A stretch of 24,882 nt of DNA, taken from positions 1 through 24,882 of the forward strand of contig JASJBO010000079.1 in NCBI GenBank assembly GCA_030066475.1. The letters are read 5' to 3'. The notes beneath the pieces are model-generated. The model searched no databases. It was not told where the DNA came from and saw only the letters and a program-made list of their open reading frames with translations. The position numbers and the translations under genes are program-made. Shown here piece by piece: positions 1 through 7,919 of the stretch. The stretch is from Myxococcota bacterium (GTDB lineage Bacteria > Myxococcota_A > UBA9160 > PR03). How positions within the stretch are numbered: the stretch's first letter is position 1; each line of letters opens with the position of its first letter.

Positions 1-54
1 TCACTGCGCGCGCCCTTCGGGCGCTTGGGGGGGCTCCTTCTGCGCGGACTCCTG
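1..54 (-). repeat. Repeat element copy A (cut by window edge), forming the C-terminus of a PEP-CTERM gene
   Basis: Read on the minus strand, this segment matches the 5' two thirds of copies B and C: an AGGAGTC start, an AGAAG block, CAAGCGCC, and a GCGCCC-GAA-GGGCGC hairpin followed by GCGCAGTGA. The 27 bases at 1-27 are identical to copy C. Where B and C have TAG, this copy has CAG (54-52), read as Gln593. The PEP-CTERM reading frame therefore runs on into the element and ends at the element's internal TGA. The element continues beyond the left edge. Confidence 0.75.
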
Positions 55-1830
55 GCCGCGCGCGGCGCGAGACCGCAGCGCCGCCAGCGCCAGCAGCGCC
101 GCGAGGGCGCGCGCGGCGGCGCCGGGCTCGGGCAGCGCCTCGATGACCGGCGGCGGCGTGGTGTAGTCGTAGCCCGTGGCGCTCAGCACCGAGGCCGTAG
201 GCACCGGGTCGCCCAGCGCGTCGACGCCGGTGACACCGAGCAGCGTGAAGCCGCCCGCGCTGCCGAAGTCGAGCTCGAGCGTCGCCGTCCCCGAGTCGCC
301 CTCGCGCGCACGGCCCAGGACCTCGAGGTCGCAGCCGAACGACGCGCCGAGCTCCGCGACACCGGACAGCGGCCAGTCGTAGCGGACGCGCAGCGGCCCC
401 TGGTTCGGGTCCTCGCCCTGCGGCAGCTCGACCCGGACGCCGTCGGCGAGTCGCTGCTCCACCAGCAGGCAGCCCCCGCCCGACGGAAGTCGATCGCCAG
501 GGCACACCTCGCCGTCCGGGAGCACGTTCCACACCCACTCCGTCGCACTCCGGGCGTCGCCCACCTCGAGGAAGATCGTGCAGGCCGCCGAGGCCGCGTC
601 CCGATGGAAGCCCGGGCCCTGCGCGGTGGCCGTGCCGTCCACCTGGAACTCGAAGGCGAAGCGGTCGGCGCCGGAGAACGTGACGGTGTCCCACCAGCTC
701 AGGCCGGCGCGTGGGAACGCCTCGGCGAAGTCGCTCGTCGCGAAGTCCGCCTGGGTGGCGACCCGCATCCGCGCGCGGCCCGGCAGCCCCGCCGCCTCGG
801 CGGTGCCTTCCGTGCCGACCACGGCGAGCCGCTCCGGGACGTTGCCCGCGGAATCGGCATGCGCCTCGCCCGGGCCTCCGTCCGGTCGCGGCGCCCCGGC
901 CTGCACCACCATCGAGAAGGGCGTGGTGCTCGGCGGTGCGTCGCCGAACACCTGGCCGCTGGCGAGCACCACCTGCTGGCCGGGCGGCGGGTCGGCCGTG
1001 ATGCGCACGCTGCTCCGGAAGTCCGCCCAGACCGGCGCGTCGCTCGTGTTCGCCGCGGCCGTCATCTTGACCCAGATGCCGTTGTCCGGAAGCACCGGCA
1101 GCTGGAGCGTGCGCTGGATGCGTCCGGGCCAGCGCCCGGCGTGGTCGACCGTCGGGCAGGCGCCGTTCGGCGGCTCGTCGCAGATGATCTCGCGCCAGTG
1201 CGCGCTCCCCCCGGCGGTGTTCGACGCCGCGAAGACGGTGCCGAGGTGGTTGCCGTGGAAGTCGCGGAACGAGACCTGGAAGGTGGCGCGGCCTTCCGTG
1301 AGGGTGCCGCCGAAGCTCCCGTCCAGGTCGATCGGGATGTCGACCCAGCCCTGGCCGCCGAGGAACGTGTAGCCCACCGCGGCGTACGCCTCGGCCGCCT
1401 CGTCGGTCAGGACGAAGGCGTCGCCCTGGGTCCCGTTCAGGTCCTTCGCGTACACGCCCAGGCCGAACTCGTTCGCCGTGGTGCGCGCCCAGGCGGCCGC
1501 CTCCGCGAGCACCAGCTCCGGATTCAGGTTCGAGCGGATCTCCTGGATCGCGGCGCTGCCGCTCTCGGCGTGCCCCTCGATCACGAGCTTGCGCCTGGCG
1601 AAGTCGCTGCCGCCGGCCGAGAACGCGTCGCTCCCGAGCGTGGCCGAGGTGCCGAACGTGAAGGGCGGGTCGAGCAGGCTGCACACGATCGGCGGGTCGC
1701 CCACCTCACCGCCGTCGGCGACGCCACCGAGGTCGCAGGGGTCGAGCTCGTGGTGGGCCGCCGCCGGGCCGGGCCACACGGCTCCCAGGAGCCCCAGAAG
1801 CGCGAGCAGGGTGGGGGACACGTTGCGCAT
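1..1830 (-). CDS. PEP-CTERM exported protein with its own start and SD inside the fused frame
   Basis: The ATG at 1830 is preceded by AGGAGG with 7 nt spacing and followed by a typical signal peptide (MRNVSPTLLALLGLLGAVWP then GPAAA), so it is very likely a separate translation start. It gives a 609-residue protein. The body has no domain I recognise; it is rich in Asp and Gly with paired cysteines, as in secreted beta-sandwich proteins. Near residue 565 begins the sorting signal ALPEPG, a hydrophobic Ala/Leu segment, then LRSRAARG. The natural end should be at about residue 592. Instead the last 17 residues, from Gln593 to the TGA at 3-1, are encoded by a copy of the window's repeat element. 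That adds a polar tail (ESAQKEPPQAPEGRAQ) after the sorting signal. The neighbouring upstream protein is of the same export class, suggesting one surface-protein operon. Confidence 0.75.
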   Translation of the reverse strand: MRNVSPTLLALLGLLGAVWPGPAAAHHELDPCDLGGVADGGEVGDPPIVCSLLDPPFTFGTSATLGSDAFSAGGSDFARRKLVIEGHAESGSAAIQEIRSNLNPELVLAEAAAWARTTANEFGLGVYAKDLNGTQGDAFVLTDEAAEAYAAVGYTFLGGQGWVDIPIDLDGSFGGTLTEGRATFQVSFRDFHGNHLGTVFAASNTAGGSAHWREIICDEPPNGACPTVDHAGRWPGRIQRTLQLPVLPDNGIWVKMTAAANTSDAPVWADFRSSVRITADPPPGQQVVLASGQVFGDAPPSTTPFSMVVQAGAPRPDGGPGEAHADSAGNVPERLAVVGTEGTAEAAGLPGRARMRVATQADFATSDFAEAFPRAGLSWWDTVTFSGADRFAFEFQVDGTATAQGPGFHRDAASAACTIFLEVGDARSATEWVWNVLPDGEVCPGDRLPSGGGCLLVEQRLADGVRVELPQGEDPNQGPLRVRYDWPLSGVAELGASFGCDLEVLGRAREGDSGTATLELDFGSAGGFTLLGVTGVDALGDPVPTASVLSATGYDYTTPPPVIEALPEPGAAARALAALLALAALRSRAARGQESAQKEPPQAPEGRAQ

Positions 1831-3171
1831 CGGGCTTCCTCCTCGGGGCGCTCGGGAGCGCCGCCAGGCCACGATGCCGACCGCGGCGAGCGCCGCGAGC
1901 GGCGCGCCCGCCGGCTCGGGCACCGTCAGCACCACGGCCCCGTCCTCGGCGAACAGCTCGAACCCGGTCTCCGGCGGCAGCCCGTTCACCTGGGTCGAGA
2001 ACGGGCTCCAGGTGAGCGCGCCCCCGGCCGTCACCAGCTCGAAGCGGCTGCCGGCTGCCGGCACGTAGCCGTCGACGAAGTCCACGACCACGCTGCCCTC
2101 GATCGTGGTGAAGCCATCCGCGTGCAGCGTGTCGAAGGAAGCGGGGCCCGCGATCTCGAGCCACAGCGCGCTCCCGGGCAGCGCCTGGAAGATGCCCTGC
2201 GAGCGCCGCGCCGGATCGGCGACGACCTCGATCGCGCCGATCGGGAGCCCGGGGGCCAGGTCGCCGGAGAGCTCGATGCGTCCGGACACGGTGCCGTCTC
2301 CCTCGATCCGGCAGCCTGCGCAGACGCCCACCCCGTTGACGTCGGTCGCGATCGTCCCTCCGTCGAGGGTGAAGGTCACGGCGCCGTCGGTCGAGATGCT
2401 GCGGGCCACGTCGAGCACGCCGCCGTTGGCGACACGCACGTCGACCTCGCAGAGTCCTGGAACGGTGCACAGGAACAGGTAGCCCGACGGATTGGAGAGC
2501 CGGAGCGTTCCGCCGTCGATGTCGAGCAGGCCGGCCCTCCGCACTCCGAAGACGTGACCGGGCGCGCGGACGCCCGTGATGTCCAGCAGGCCTCCCGAGG
2601 CGACGCGGATGGACGCGACCCCGGGTCCTTCGAAGGCGGACTCCAGCCGCTCGGCCACGACGGTCGCGCCGTCGCGGACCTCCAGCGTGCCCGGCCCGTC
2701 GATCCCGACCTCGAGGTCGGCGCCGCAGGAGAGCGAGGTGTCGGAGCCCTCGACGAGGAGCGATGCGTTCCCACTGTCGAGCGACTGGCTGAGGCCGAAG
2801 TCGGAGACCTCGCAGTTGCCCGCGACCATCACCCGTGCACCGCTGCGGAACGTGGCCACCGCGGTCCCGGCCTCGCCGACCGTGAGCGCCTCCGCCGCCT
2901 GGTCGGTCGGGTCGTCCACGCGGAGCGAGGCGCCGTTCTCGACCACGAGCGTGCCGTGGCCCGCGAGGCCGAGGCCCATGCGCAGCGCGTCGAAGGCCGC
3001 GTCGCAGTCCGGCCCGTCGAGGCCGAAGCTCCCGGCGGCGAGGTCCCCGATCCGCAGCTCGCCGTCCGCGAGCGCGTTGGTGCCGGTCTCGGTGATGCTG
3101 CAGACCCCGGCGCGGGCCGACGCACCGGCCAGCAGCGCCATGCAGACGAGGGCGAGCGATTCGCGGAGCAT
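1..3171 (-). CDS. T5SS/PEP-CTERM-repeat surface protein, open in frame into the next PEP-CTERM protein
   Basis: The ATG at 3171 follows a GGGAGG ribosome binding site by 7 nt and opens a frame of 1056 codons. Residues 1-22 are a signal peptide (MLRESLALVCMALLAGASARA). Residues 23-447 are a secreted beta-rich region with repeated units such as GHGTLVVENGASLRV and GPGTLEVRDGATVVA, which resemble the repeats of autotransporter/PEP-CTERM proteins and suggest a beta-helix. Near residue 418 lies a complete PEP-CTERM sorting signal: VPEP, a hydrophobic stretch, then WRRSR. Proteins of this class normally stop a few residues later, but here the frame continues (RAPRGGSP) straight into the start and signal peptide of the next protein. 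Either a stop codon was lost, or the sequence has an error, or a fused product is really made. The likely native product is residues 1-447 (3171-1831). Function beyond surface or matrix display is unknown. Confidence 0.75.
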   Translation of the reverse strand: MLRESLALVCMALLAGASARAGVCSITETGTNALADGELRIGDLAAGSFGLDGPDCDAAFDALRMGLGLAGHGTLVVENGASLRVDDPTDQAAEALTVGEAGTAVATFRSGARVMVAGNCEVSDFGLSQSLDSGNASLLVEGSDTSLSCGADLEVGIDGPGTLEVRDGATVVAERLESAFEGPGVASIRVASGGLLDITGVRAPGHVFGVRRAGLLDIDGGTLRLSNPSGYLFLCTVPGLCEVDVRVANGGVLDVARSISTDGAVTFTLDGGTIATDVNGVGVCAGCRIEGDGTVSGRIELSGDLAPGLPIGAIEVVADPARRSQGIFQALPGSALWLEIAGPASFDTLHADGFTTIEGSVVVDFVDGYVPAAGSRFELVTAGGALTWSPFSTQVNGLPPETGFELFAEDGAVVLTVPEPAGAPLAALAAVGIVAWRRSRAPRGGSPMRNVSPTLLALLGLLGAVWPGPAAAHHELDPCDLGGVADGGEVGDPPIVCSLLDPPFTFGTSATLGSDAFSAGGSDFARRKLVIEGHAESGSAAIQEIRSNLNPELVLAEAAAWARTTANEFGLGVYAKDLNGTQGDAFVLTDEAAEAYAAVGYTFLGGQGWVDIPIDLDGSFGGTLTEGRATFQVSFRDFHGNHLGTVFAASNTAGGSAHWREIICDEPPNGACPTVDHAGRWPGRIQRTLQLPVLPDNGIWVKMTAAANTSDAPVWADFRSSVRITADPPPGQQVVLASGQVFGDAPPSTTPFSMVVQAGAPRPDGGPGEAHADSAGNVPERLAVVGTEGTAEAAGLPGRARMRVATQADFATSDFAEAFPRAGLSWWDTVTFSGADRFAFEFQVDGTATAQGPGFHRDAASAACTIFLEVGDARSATEWVWNVLPDGEVCPGDRLPSGGGCLLVEQRLADGVRVELPQGEDPNQGPLRVRYDWPLSGVAELGASFGCDLEVLGRAREGDSGTATLELDFGSAGGFTLLGVTGVDALGDPVPTASVLSATGYDYTTPPPVIEALPEPGAAARALAALLALAALRSRAARGQESAQKEPPQAPEGRAQ

Positions 3172-3205
3172 CTGCGGGCCTCCCGGACTCGACTGTCCGA
3201 GGAGC

Positions 3206-3211
3206 AGCCTA
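3206..3211 (-). promoter_or_regulatory. Candidate -10 box (TAGGCT) for the PEP-CTERM gene pair
   Basis: TAGGCT lies 34 nt before the ATG at 3171, in the 94-bp gap behind the AAA/TPR regulator gene. The same hexamer occurs at similar distances before the minus-strand genes starting at 6100 and 18272. No clear -35 is visible. An A/T-rich inverted repeat, GAGAAA/TTTCTC at 3249-3266, overlaps the end of the upstream gene and could be a weak terminator. Confidence 0.3.
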
Positions 3212-3265
3212 GGCGCGGCCGGAGCGATCCACCGTGAGATTGCGGTGCGAGAAAAAACCGTTTCT

Positions 3266-6100
3266 CTACGGGTGGTTGGACTCGAGCAGGGCGCGCGCCA
3301 GGCGCGCGTCGCCGGTCTGGAAGGCGCTCGGGACGCGCGCCAGCACCGGTGCCAGCAGCCGGCCGGCCTCGCTCCCGCGATCGGTCGCGACCAGGCGCTG
3401 CGCCAGGAAGCCGGCGCACTGCAGCTCGAGGGCGAGGGAGCCGAGCGCACGCGCCAGCTCGAGCGCCGCGCGGATGCCGGCCTCCGCGGCGTCGCCGGGC
3501 TGCACCAGGCTGTGGACCAGGCGGAGGGCGGGCTCGGCGTTGCGCTCGCCCGAGTGCTCCGCCAGCGCCAGGCCCGCCTGCGCCAGCTCGCGCGCGCGGG
3601 CCGGATTCCCGCCGAGCAGCGCGTTGCGCGCCATGCCGAGCCGGAAGTAGGTCAGGCCCATGGTGCCGGTCTTCTCGATGGTGGCGACGGCGGCCGCCAT
3701 CTCGGCCAGCGTGTCCGGGCTCGGCGGTTGGCTCCACGCGCGCGCGAAGCGCGCGACGCCCGCCCAGAGCGGGAAGCCGTGCTCGCGCGCGATCGCGTCC
3801 GCCCGCTCGGCATGGGCGGCGGTGGCGGCATCCCCGAACAGGCTGCACGCGATCGCGCCGAACGCGTGTGCATGCGCCAGGCTGTAGGGGTCGTCCACGG
3901 CCTGGGCCAGCGCCACGGCCTGCGCCGTCCGCTCGGCCGAGGCCGCGGGATCGCAGAAGTGCCACTCGTTGAGCGCGGCAATCGCCGCCGCGTTCACGCC
4001 GAGGTCGAGCCCGAAGTAGCCGGTGTTCCCGCGATGGCGGGACGGCTCGTAGCGCTCGAGCACCTGCTGGGCCGAGGCGCGGCAGCCGGCGAAGTCGCCC
4101 ATGTAGTAGCTGAGGTTGGCGAGCCCGTTCAGCGCGACGATCTCGAAGCCGTCGTCGCGCCCGCGCTGGGAGTGCTCCAGCAGCTCGCTCACGATGCGCC
4201 GCGCGGCCCGCATGTCGGCGCGCATCGAGTGGCAGGCGGCGTGGCCCCAGAGCGCCGGCGCGAGGTGATGCGTGTCGTCGAGCCGGCGACAGAGCTCGAG
4301 GGCGCGCTCGAAGGCGGTTGCGGTCTCGGCGGCGCCGAGCCCGCGCAGCGGGGTGAGCGCGCCCCCGAGCACGAGCTGGAGTCGCAGCTCGGTCTCGTCG
4401 CGCTTGGTCCGCTCGAGCTGGGTCGTATGGCGCAGGCCCGCGCGGGCGGACTCGATCGCCTCCTCGGGTGCGCTGCGCCGGAGCGCGTGCTCGGCGGCCA
4501 GCGTGTGGTAGCGGGCTGCGCGCGGGCCGTCGCGCCCGAGTTCGAAGTGGAGCGCCAGCGTGTTGGCGATGCTGTCGGCCTCTTCGCGTCGTCCGCTCTC
4601 GAGGCGCCTCCCGATGCGCGCGTGGGTCTCCACGCGGCGCGCCGGCCCGAGACGGGCATACAGGGCGTCGCGATACAGCGCGTGCAGGAAGCGGTAGCGC
4701 CCGCAGAGCGTGCCGTCGGGCCACTCGGCGACGCCCGCTCCCTCCACGATCACGCCGCGCCGCGCCAGCGCTTCGAGCCGGTCCTCGACCGCGATCAGCT
4801 CGTGCTGGCCGGCGGCCGCCACCTCGGCGGCGGCGAACTGCTGGCCGGATGCGCTCGCCGCTTCGAGCAGGCGCGCGTCCCCGGCATCGAGCGCGTCGAC
4901 CTGCTTGTCGAGGAACGGGCGCACGCCGCCGGGCAGATCGGCGTCGAACGCGTCGAGCGAGCCCGTCATCTCGCAGCGGCCGTCGCCCAGGGCGAGCGCG
5001 CCTTCGTCGCGCAGCCGCGCCACGGTCTCGACCAGGAAGAAGGGGTTGCCGCCGGTGCGTCGCGCCAGCCAGCCGACCAGCGACGCGGGCGCGGAGGTGC
5101 CCGCCGCCAGGCCCAGATACGCCGAGACCGCCCGTTCGTCCAGACGATCGAGCGCGATCTCGACCGCGTCGGTGCGCGCGATCAGCTCGCGGGCGAGGCT
5201 CTCGACCCGCTGTGGCGTGGTGGCATCGCCGTCGCGCAGCGTCGCGATCAGCAGCAGCCGGGCCGCCGAGCGGCGGCGCGCGAGCAGCGCGACCAGGTCG
5301 AGCGTGGAGGGGTCGCTCCAGTGCAGGTCCTCCAGCACGAGCAGCAGCGGTCGGTCGGTCGTCAGCACCTCGAGCGCGCTGCCGAGCTCGCCCAGCAGAC
5401 GCTCGCGGCCTCGCAGGCGCGGGGGGGCGGCGCCGTTCGTCGGCCGCGCCAGCCCGGGGAGCTGCTCGGCCCAGTGCGGGGCGTGTCGCCGCAGGGCCTC
5501 GGCCGTCCGATCGTCGCCCGCGTCCCGGCACAACCGTCCGATCGCCTCGAGAACGGGCAGGAAGGGCTCGCCGGCGCCTCCGTCGACGCACTGGCCCGTC
5601 GCCACCTCCACGTCGTGGCGTGAGCGCGCGGCCGCGACGAAGTGCTCGACGAGCGAGGTCTTCCCGATCCCCGCCTCACCGCGCACGAGCGCGACGGTGC
5701 GCGCGCCGTCGCGCGCGCGCGCGAAGGCCGCCGTGAGGCGTGCCAGGGCCTCGTCGCGCCCGACCAGCGGCGCCGGCCCGGTCGCGGGCGACGGCTCGTC
5801 GGCCTCGAGTGCGATGAAGCGGTAGCCGCGCCGGGGTACCGTCTCGATGTAGCGAGGCCGCCCGTGCGGATCCCGCAGCGTGTGGCGGATCTCGCGCACG
5901 CACCCGGTGAGAGTGCTCTCGCTCACCGACACGTCCGGCCACACCGCGGCCAGCAGCTCGTGGCGCGTGACGAGGCGCTGCGGCCGCGCGGCGAGGTAGG
6001 CGAGCACCGCGAAGGCCTTGGGCCGCAGGCGCACCGGCCGGTCGCGCCAGTACAGGCGTTCGCCGGCCCGGTCGAGGCGGAACGGTCCGAACTCGACCAC
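3266..6100 (-). CDS. Winged-helix / AAA ATPase / TPR transcriptional regulator
   Basis: This 944-residue protein starts at a GTG (6098-6100) with no strong SD. Residues 1-95 form an OmpR/CadC-type winged helix (FGPFRLD, then the recognition region SESTLTGCVREIRHTL, then RYIETVPRRGYRF). Residues 112-350 are a STAND/AAA-type ATPase, with Walker A GEAGIGKTS (Lys147) and Walker B LLLVLED (252-258). The C-terminal half is Ala/Leu-rich helical repeat, consistent with TPRs that bind a ligand or partner. In this family, ATP and ligand binding switch DNA binding on. It is not preceded by a receiver domain or kinase, so it looks like a one-component regulator. Its target is unknown; the divergent oxidoreductase at 6252 and the PEP-CTERM genes downstream on the same strand are the nearest candidates. 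A second ATPase/TPR protein in the window (11737-14838) shares this architecture with a cyclase in place of the winged helix. Confidence 0.9.
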   Translation of the reverse strand: MVEFGPFRLDRAGERLYWRDRPVRLRPKAFAVLAYLAARPQRLVTRHELLAAVWPDVSVSESTLTGCVREIRHTLRDPHGRPRYIETVPRRGYRFIALEADEPSPATGPAPLVGRDEALARLTAAFARARDGARTVALVRGEAGIGKTSLVEHFVAAARSRHDVEVATGQCVDGGAGEPFLPVLEAIGRLCRDAGDDRTAEALRRHAPHWAEQLPGLARPTNGAAPPRLRGRERLLGELGSALEVLTTDRPLLLVLEDLHWSDPSTLDLVALLARRRSAARLLLIATLRDGDATTPQRVESLARELIARTDAVEIALDRLDERAVSAYLGLAAGTSAPASLVGWLARRTGGNPFFLVETVARLRDEGALALGDGRCEMTGSLDAFDADLPGGVRPFLDKQVDALDAGDARLLEAASASGQQFAAAEVAAAGQHELIAVEDRLEALARRGVIVEGAGVAEWPDGTLCGRYRFLHALYRDALYARLGPARRVETHARIGRRLESGRREEADSIANTLALHFELGRDGPRAARYHTLAAEHALRRSAPEEAIESARAGLRHTTQLERTKRDETELRLQLVLGGALTPLRGLGAAETATAFERALELCRRLDDTHHLAPALWGHAACHSMRADMRAARRIVSELLEHSQRGRDDGFEIVALNGLANLSYYMGDFAGCRASAQQVLERYEPSRHRGNTGYFGLDLGVNAAAIAALNEWHFCDPAASAERTAQAVALAQAVDDPYSLAHAHAFGAIACSLFGDAATAAHAERADAIAREHGFPLWAGVARFARAWSQPPSPDTLAEMAAAVATIEKTGTMGLTYFRLGMARNALLGGNPARARELAQAGLALAEHSGERNAEPALRLVHSLVQPGDAAEAGIRAALELARALGSLALELQCAGFLAQRLVATDRGSEAGRLLAPVLARVPSAFQTGDARLARALLESNHP

Positions 6101-6147
6101 GGGCGCTACCGGGCGCGCGCGGGCGGGGGGCGGAGCTGCATGAGGAC

Positions 6148-6153
6148 AGCCTA
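6148..6153 (-). promoter_or_regulatory. Candidate -10 box (TAGGCT) for the winged-helix/AAA/TPR gene
   Basis: TAGGCT on the minus strand lies 47 nt before the GTG at 6100, in the divergent gap with the oxidoreductase gene. No -35 hexamer is obvious. Confidence 0.25.
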
Positions 6154-6215
6154 TTCCATCCCCTCGCCACGAGCCGCCCGCGCGCGGGGGGCGACGCGGG
6201 CGAGGCGCTCTCGAC

Positions 6216-6221
6216 TATGCT
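6216..6221 (+). promoter_or_regulatory. Candidate -10 box (TATGCT) for the oxidoreductase gene
   Basis: TATGCT matches four of six positions of TATAAT and lies 30 nt before the proposed TTG start at 6252. No convincing -35 is visible in the GC-rich upstream sequence. Confidence 0.3.
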
Positions 6222-6251
6222 GCCGCGGGCGAGGCGTCGGAGAGCAGGAGC

Positions 6252-7352
6252 TTGTCGATCGAAGCAAAGGCCCCCCACGTGCGGGTGGGCTTCCTGGGAG
6301 CGGGCCGCATCGCGGACCTCCAGTGTCTCGGCTACCTGGACCATCCGCGGGCCGAGATCGTCGCGGTGTGCGACCGGGACGCGGAGCGCGCCGCGCAACG
6401 CGCGGCAGCCTGGGGCGCGGCGCGCGTCTACACCGACGCGGAGGCGCTGTTCGCGGATCCCGACGTCGACGCGATCGAGATCCTGACGCCCCACCACCTG
6501 CACGCCGAGCAGGCGGTGGCCGCGCTCGGGGCCGGCAAGCACGTGGCGCTCCAGAAGCCGCCCACGCGCGACCTCGCCGAGCTCGACCGCGTGGCGCGCG
6601 CGGCGCGCGACAGCGGTCGCCAGCTCCGCGTGTTCGAGAACTTCTCGTACTACCCGCCCCACCAGAAGGCGAAGGAGCTGGTCGACGCCGGCGCCGTCGG
6701 CGAGCCGCTCTCGGTGCGGGTGAAGACGGCCGCGGGCCGGCCCGACGCCGGCTGGCAGGTGGCGCCCTCCTCGCTGGCCTGGCGCATGCGGCCCGAGGAC
6801 TGCGGTGGCGGACCGACCACCTTCGACCACGGCTACCACTGCTTCCAGATGGGGCGGATGTTCGTGCCCGCCGAGATCGAGCGCGTGCACGCCTTCGTGC
6901 ACTGGTTCCAGCTCGGCGATGGCGCCTGGTACGACGGCCCCGCGCTGATCTCGTGGAGGTACGCGGGCAACACGCCCCGCTACGGCTCGTGGGAGGTGAT
7001 CGCGTCGCTCGCGATGCAGGTGCGCTCGAAGTACTACGTGAGCGACGACCGCCTCGAGGTGCACGGCAGCGAGGGCATCCTGTGGGTCAACCGCTGCACG
7101 GGCCAGCTGCTCGACGAGCCCGCGCTGGTGCTCTACCGCGAGGGCGAGACGCGCGCCTTCCACGACCTGCCCACCGACTGGGCCGAGTCGTTCCGGCGCG
7201 GCACGCGCGACTTCGTCGACGCGCTGCTGGCCGGCCGGCAGGCGCCCCAGGACGTGGACGAGGCACGCCGGACGCTGGCCTTCGCGTTGGCCGCCGCGCG
7301 CAGCGCCGCCGAGGCGCGCGAGGTGACGCTGGCCGAGATCCTCGCGGGCTGA
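6252..7352 (+). CDS. Gfo/Idh/MocA family NAD(P)-dependent oxidoreductase
   Basis: The 366-residue protein has the family's two parts. The N-terminal Rossmann fold carries VGFLGAGRIAD (residues 12-22) and ends its second strand in VCDRD. The C-terminal alpha/beta domain includes DHGYHCFQM and ENFSYYPPHQKAKEL. The usual EKP catalytic motif is QKP here (Lys102 kept, Glu replaced by Gln). Such enzymes oxidise or reduce sugars, inositols or related polyols; the substrate cannot be told from sequence. The TTG start at 6252 has AGGAG only 1 nt away, which is too close. In-frame GTG codons at 6279 and 6285 are alternatives, though the Rossmann motif needs most of the N-terminus. It converges with the ribosomal operon; only 3 bp separate the two stop codons. 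Confidence 0.9.
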   Translation: MSIEAKAPHVRVGFLGAGRIADLQCLGYLDHPRAEIVAVCDRDAERAAQRAAAWGAARVYTDAEALFADPDVDAIEILTPHHLHAEQAVAALGAGKHVALQKPPTRDLAELDRVARAARDSGRQLRVFENFSYYPPHQKAKELVDAGAVGEPLSVRVKTAAGRPDAGWQVAPSSLAWRMRPEDCGGGPTTFDHGYHCFQMGRMFVPAEIERVHAFVHWFQLGDGAWYDGPALISWRYAGNTPRYGSWEVIASLAMQVRSKYYVSDDRLEVHGSEGILWVNRCTGQLLDEPALVLYREGETRAFHDLPTDWAESFRRGTRDFVDALLAGRQAPQDVDEARRTLAFALAAARSAAEAREVTLAEILAG

Positions 7353-7355
7353 GGC

Positions 7356-7652
7356 TCAGGACGCGTTGGCGCCGCCGAGCGCCTTGCGCACCCGGCGCTT
7401 CAGCCTGAGCGCCTCGGGGGCCAGGTTCGCGTCGGCGGTCGAGAGCAGGTAGGCGTCGAGCCCGCCCTTCTTCTGGACCGTGCGCAGCGCGCGTGTCGAG
7501 ACGCGCAGCCGCACCGGCCCGCGCAGGGCGGTCGAGCTCAGCGTCACCTGCTGGAGGTTCGGCGCGAAGGTCCGACTGGTCTTGCGATTCGAGTGCGAGA
7601 CGTTGCGGCCGTACTTGACGGCCTTGCCCGACAGCTCGCAGCGGCGCGGCAT
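7356..7652 (-). CDS. rpmB: 50S ribosomal protein L28 (zinc-independent form)
   Basis: The 98-residue protein matches bacterial L28: MPRRCELSGKAVKYGRNVSH, then RTFAPNLQ, the LRVSTRALRTV core and a basic C-terminus. It has only one cysteine (Cys5), as in E. coli L28, so it lacks the CxxC pairs of zinc-binding L28. The protein joins the large subunit. The start has GGAGG immediately upstream and lies 12 nt after the rpmE stop, so it is the last gene of the rpsN-rpmE-rpmB operon. L28, L31 and S14 are exactly the proteins for which zinc-free paralogues are commonly grouped under Zur control. Confidence 0.95.
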   Translation of the reverse strand: MPRRCELSGKAVKYGRNVSHSNRKTSRTFAPNLQQVTLSSTALRGPVRLRVSTRALRTVQKKGGLDAYLLSTADANLAPEALRLKRRVRKALGGANAS

Positions 7653-7664
7653 GGCTCCTCCCGC

Positions 7665-7910
7665 CTACTTCTTCTTGCCGTAGCGGCGGCGGAAGTCGTC
7701 CACCTTGCCACCGCGGGTGGCCTCGCGGAGCTGGCCCGTCCAGAACGGGTGGCTGACCGACGAGATCTCGAGCTTGATGACCGGCAGCTCCTCGCCGTCG
7801 ACCTCGCGCTTGTCCTCGGAGGTGACGGTCGAGCGCGTGACCCACTCCGTGCCGGTCGCCGTGTCGACGAACAGCACCTTGTGGTAGTCCGGGTGGATTT
7901 CCTTCTTCAC
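7665..7910 (-). CDS. rpmE2: 50S ribosomal protein L31 type B (zinc-independent)
   Basis: The 81-residue protein is recognisable as L31: it opens MKKEIHPDYHKVLFVD and has ISSVSHPFWTG and RRYGKKK at the end. It lacks all cysteines, which defines type B (C-minus) L31, and its length is that of the B form. It starts with GTG at 7910. The SD (AGGAG) overlaps the stop codon of rpsN just upstream, which suggests translational coupling. In bacteria with both forms, the B form replaces the zinc form during zinc starvation; whether another L31 exists in this genome cannot be seen here. Confidence 0.95.
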   Translation of the reverse strand: MKKEIHPDYHKVLFVDTATGTEWVTRSTVTSEDKREVDGEELPVIKLEISSVSHPFWTGQLREATRGGKVDDFRRRYGKKK

Positions 7911-7919
7911 CGCGGGCTC

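Noticed and set aside
1843..1854. Programmed stop creation or recoding between the two PEP-CTERM genes
   Set aside because: CGA codons one transition from TGA are suggestive, but no known bacterial mechanism makes stops this way. Mutation or sequence error is simpler.
25..3237. A 1070-codon open frame on the plus strand
   Set aside because: It is the antisense shadow of the PEP-CTERM genes. The product is Arg/Ala/Gly-rich with no motif, while the minus strand has signal peptides, SDs and sorting signals.
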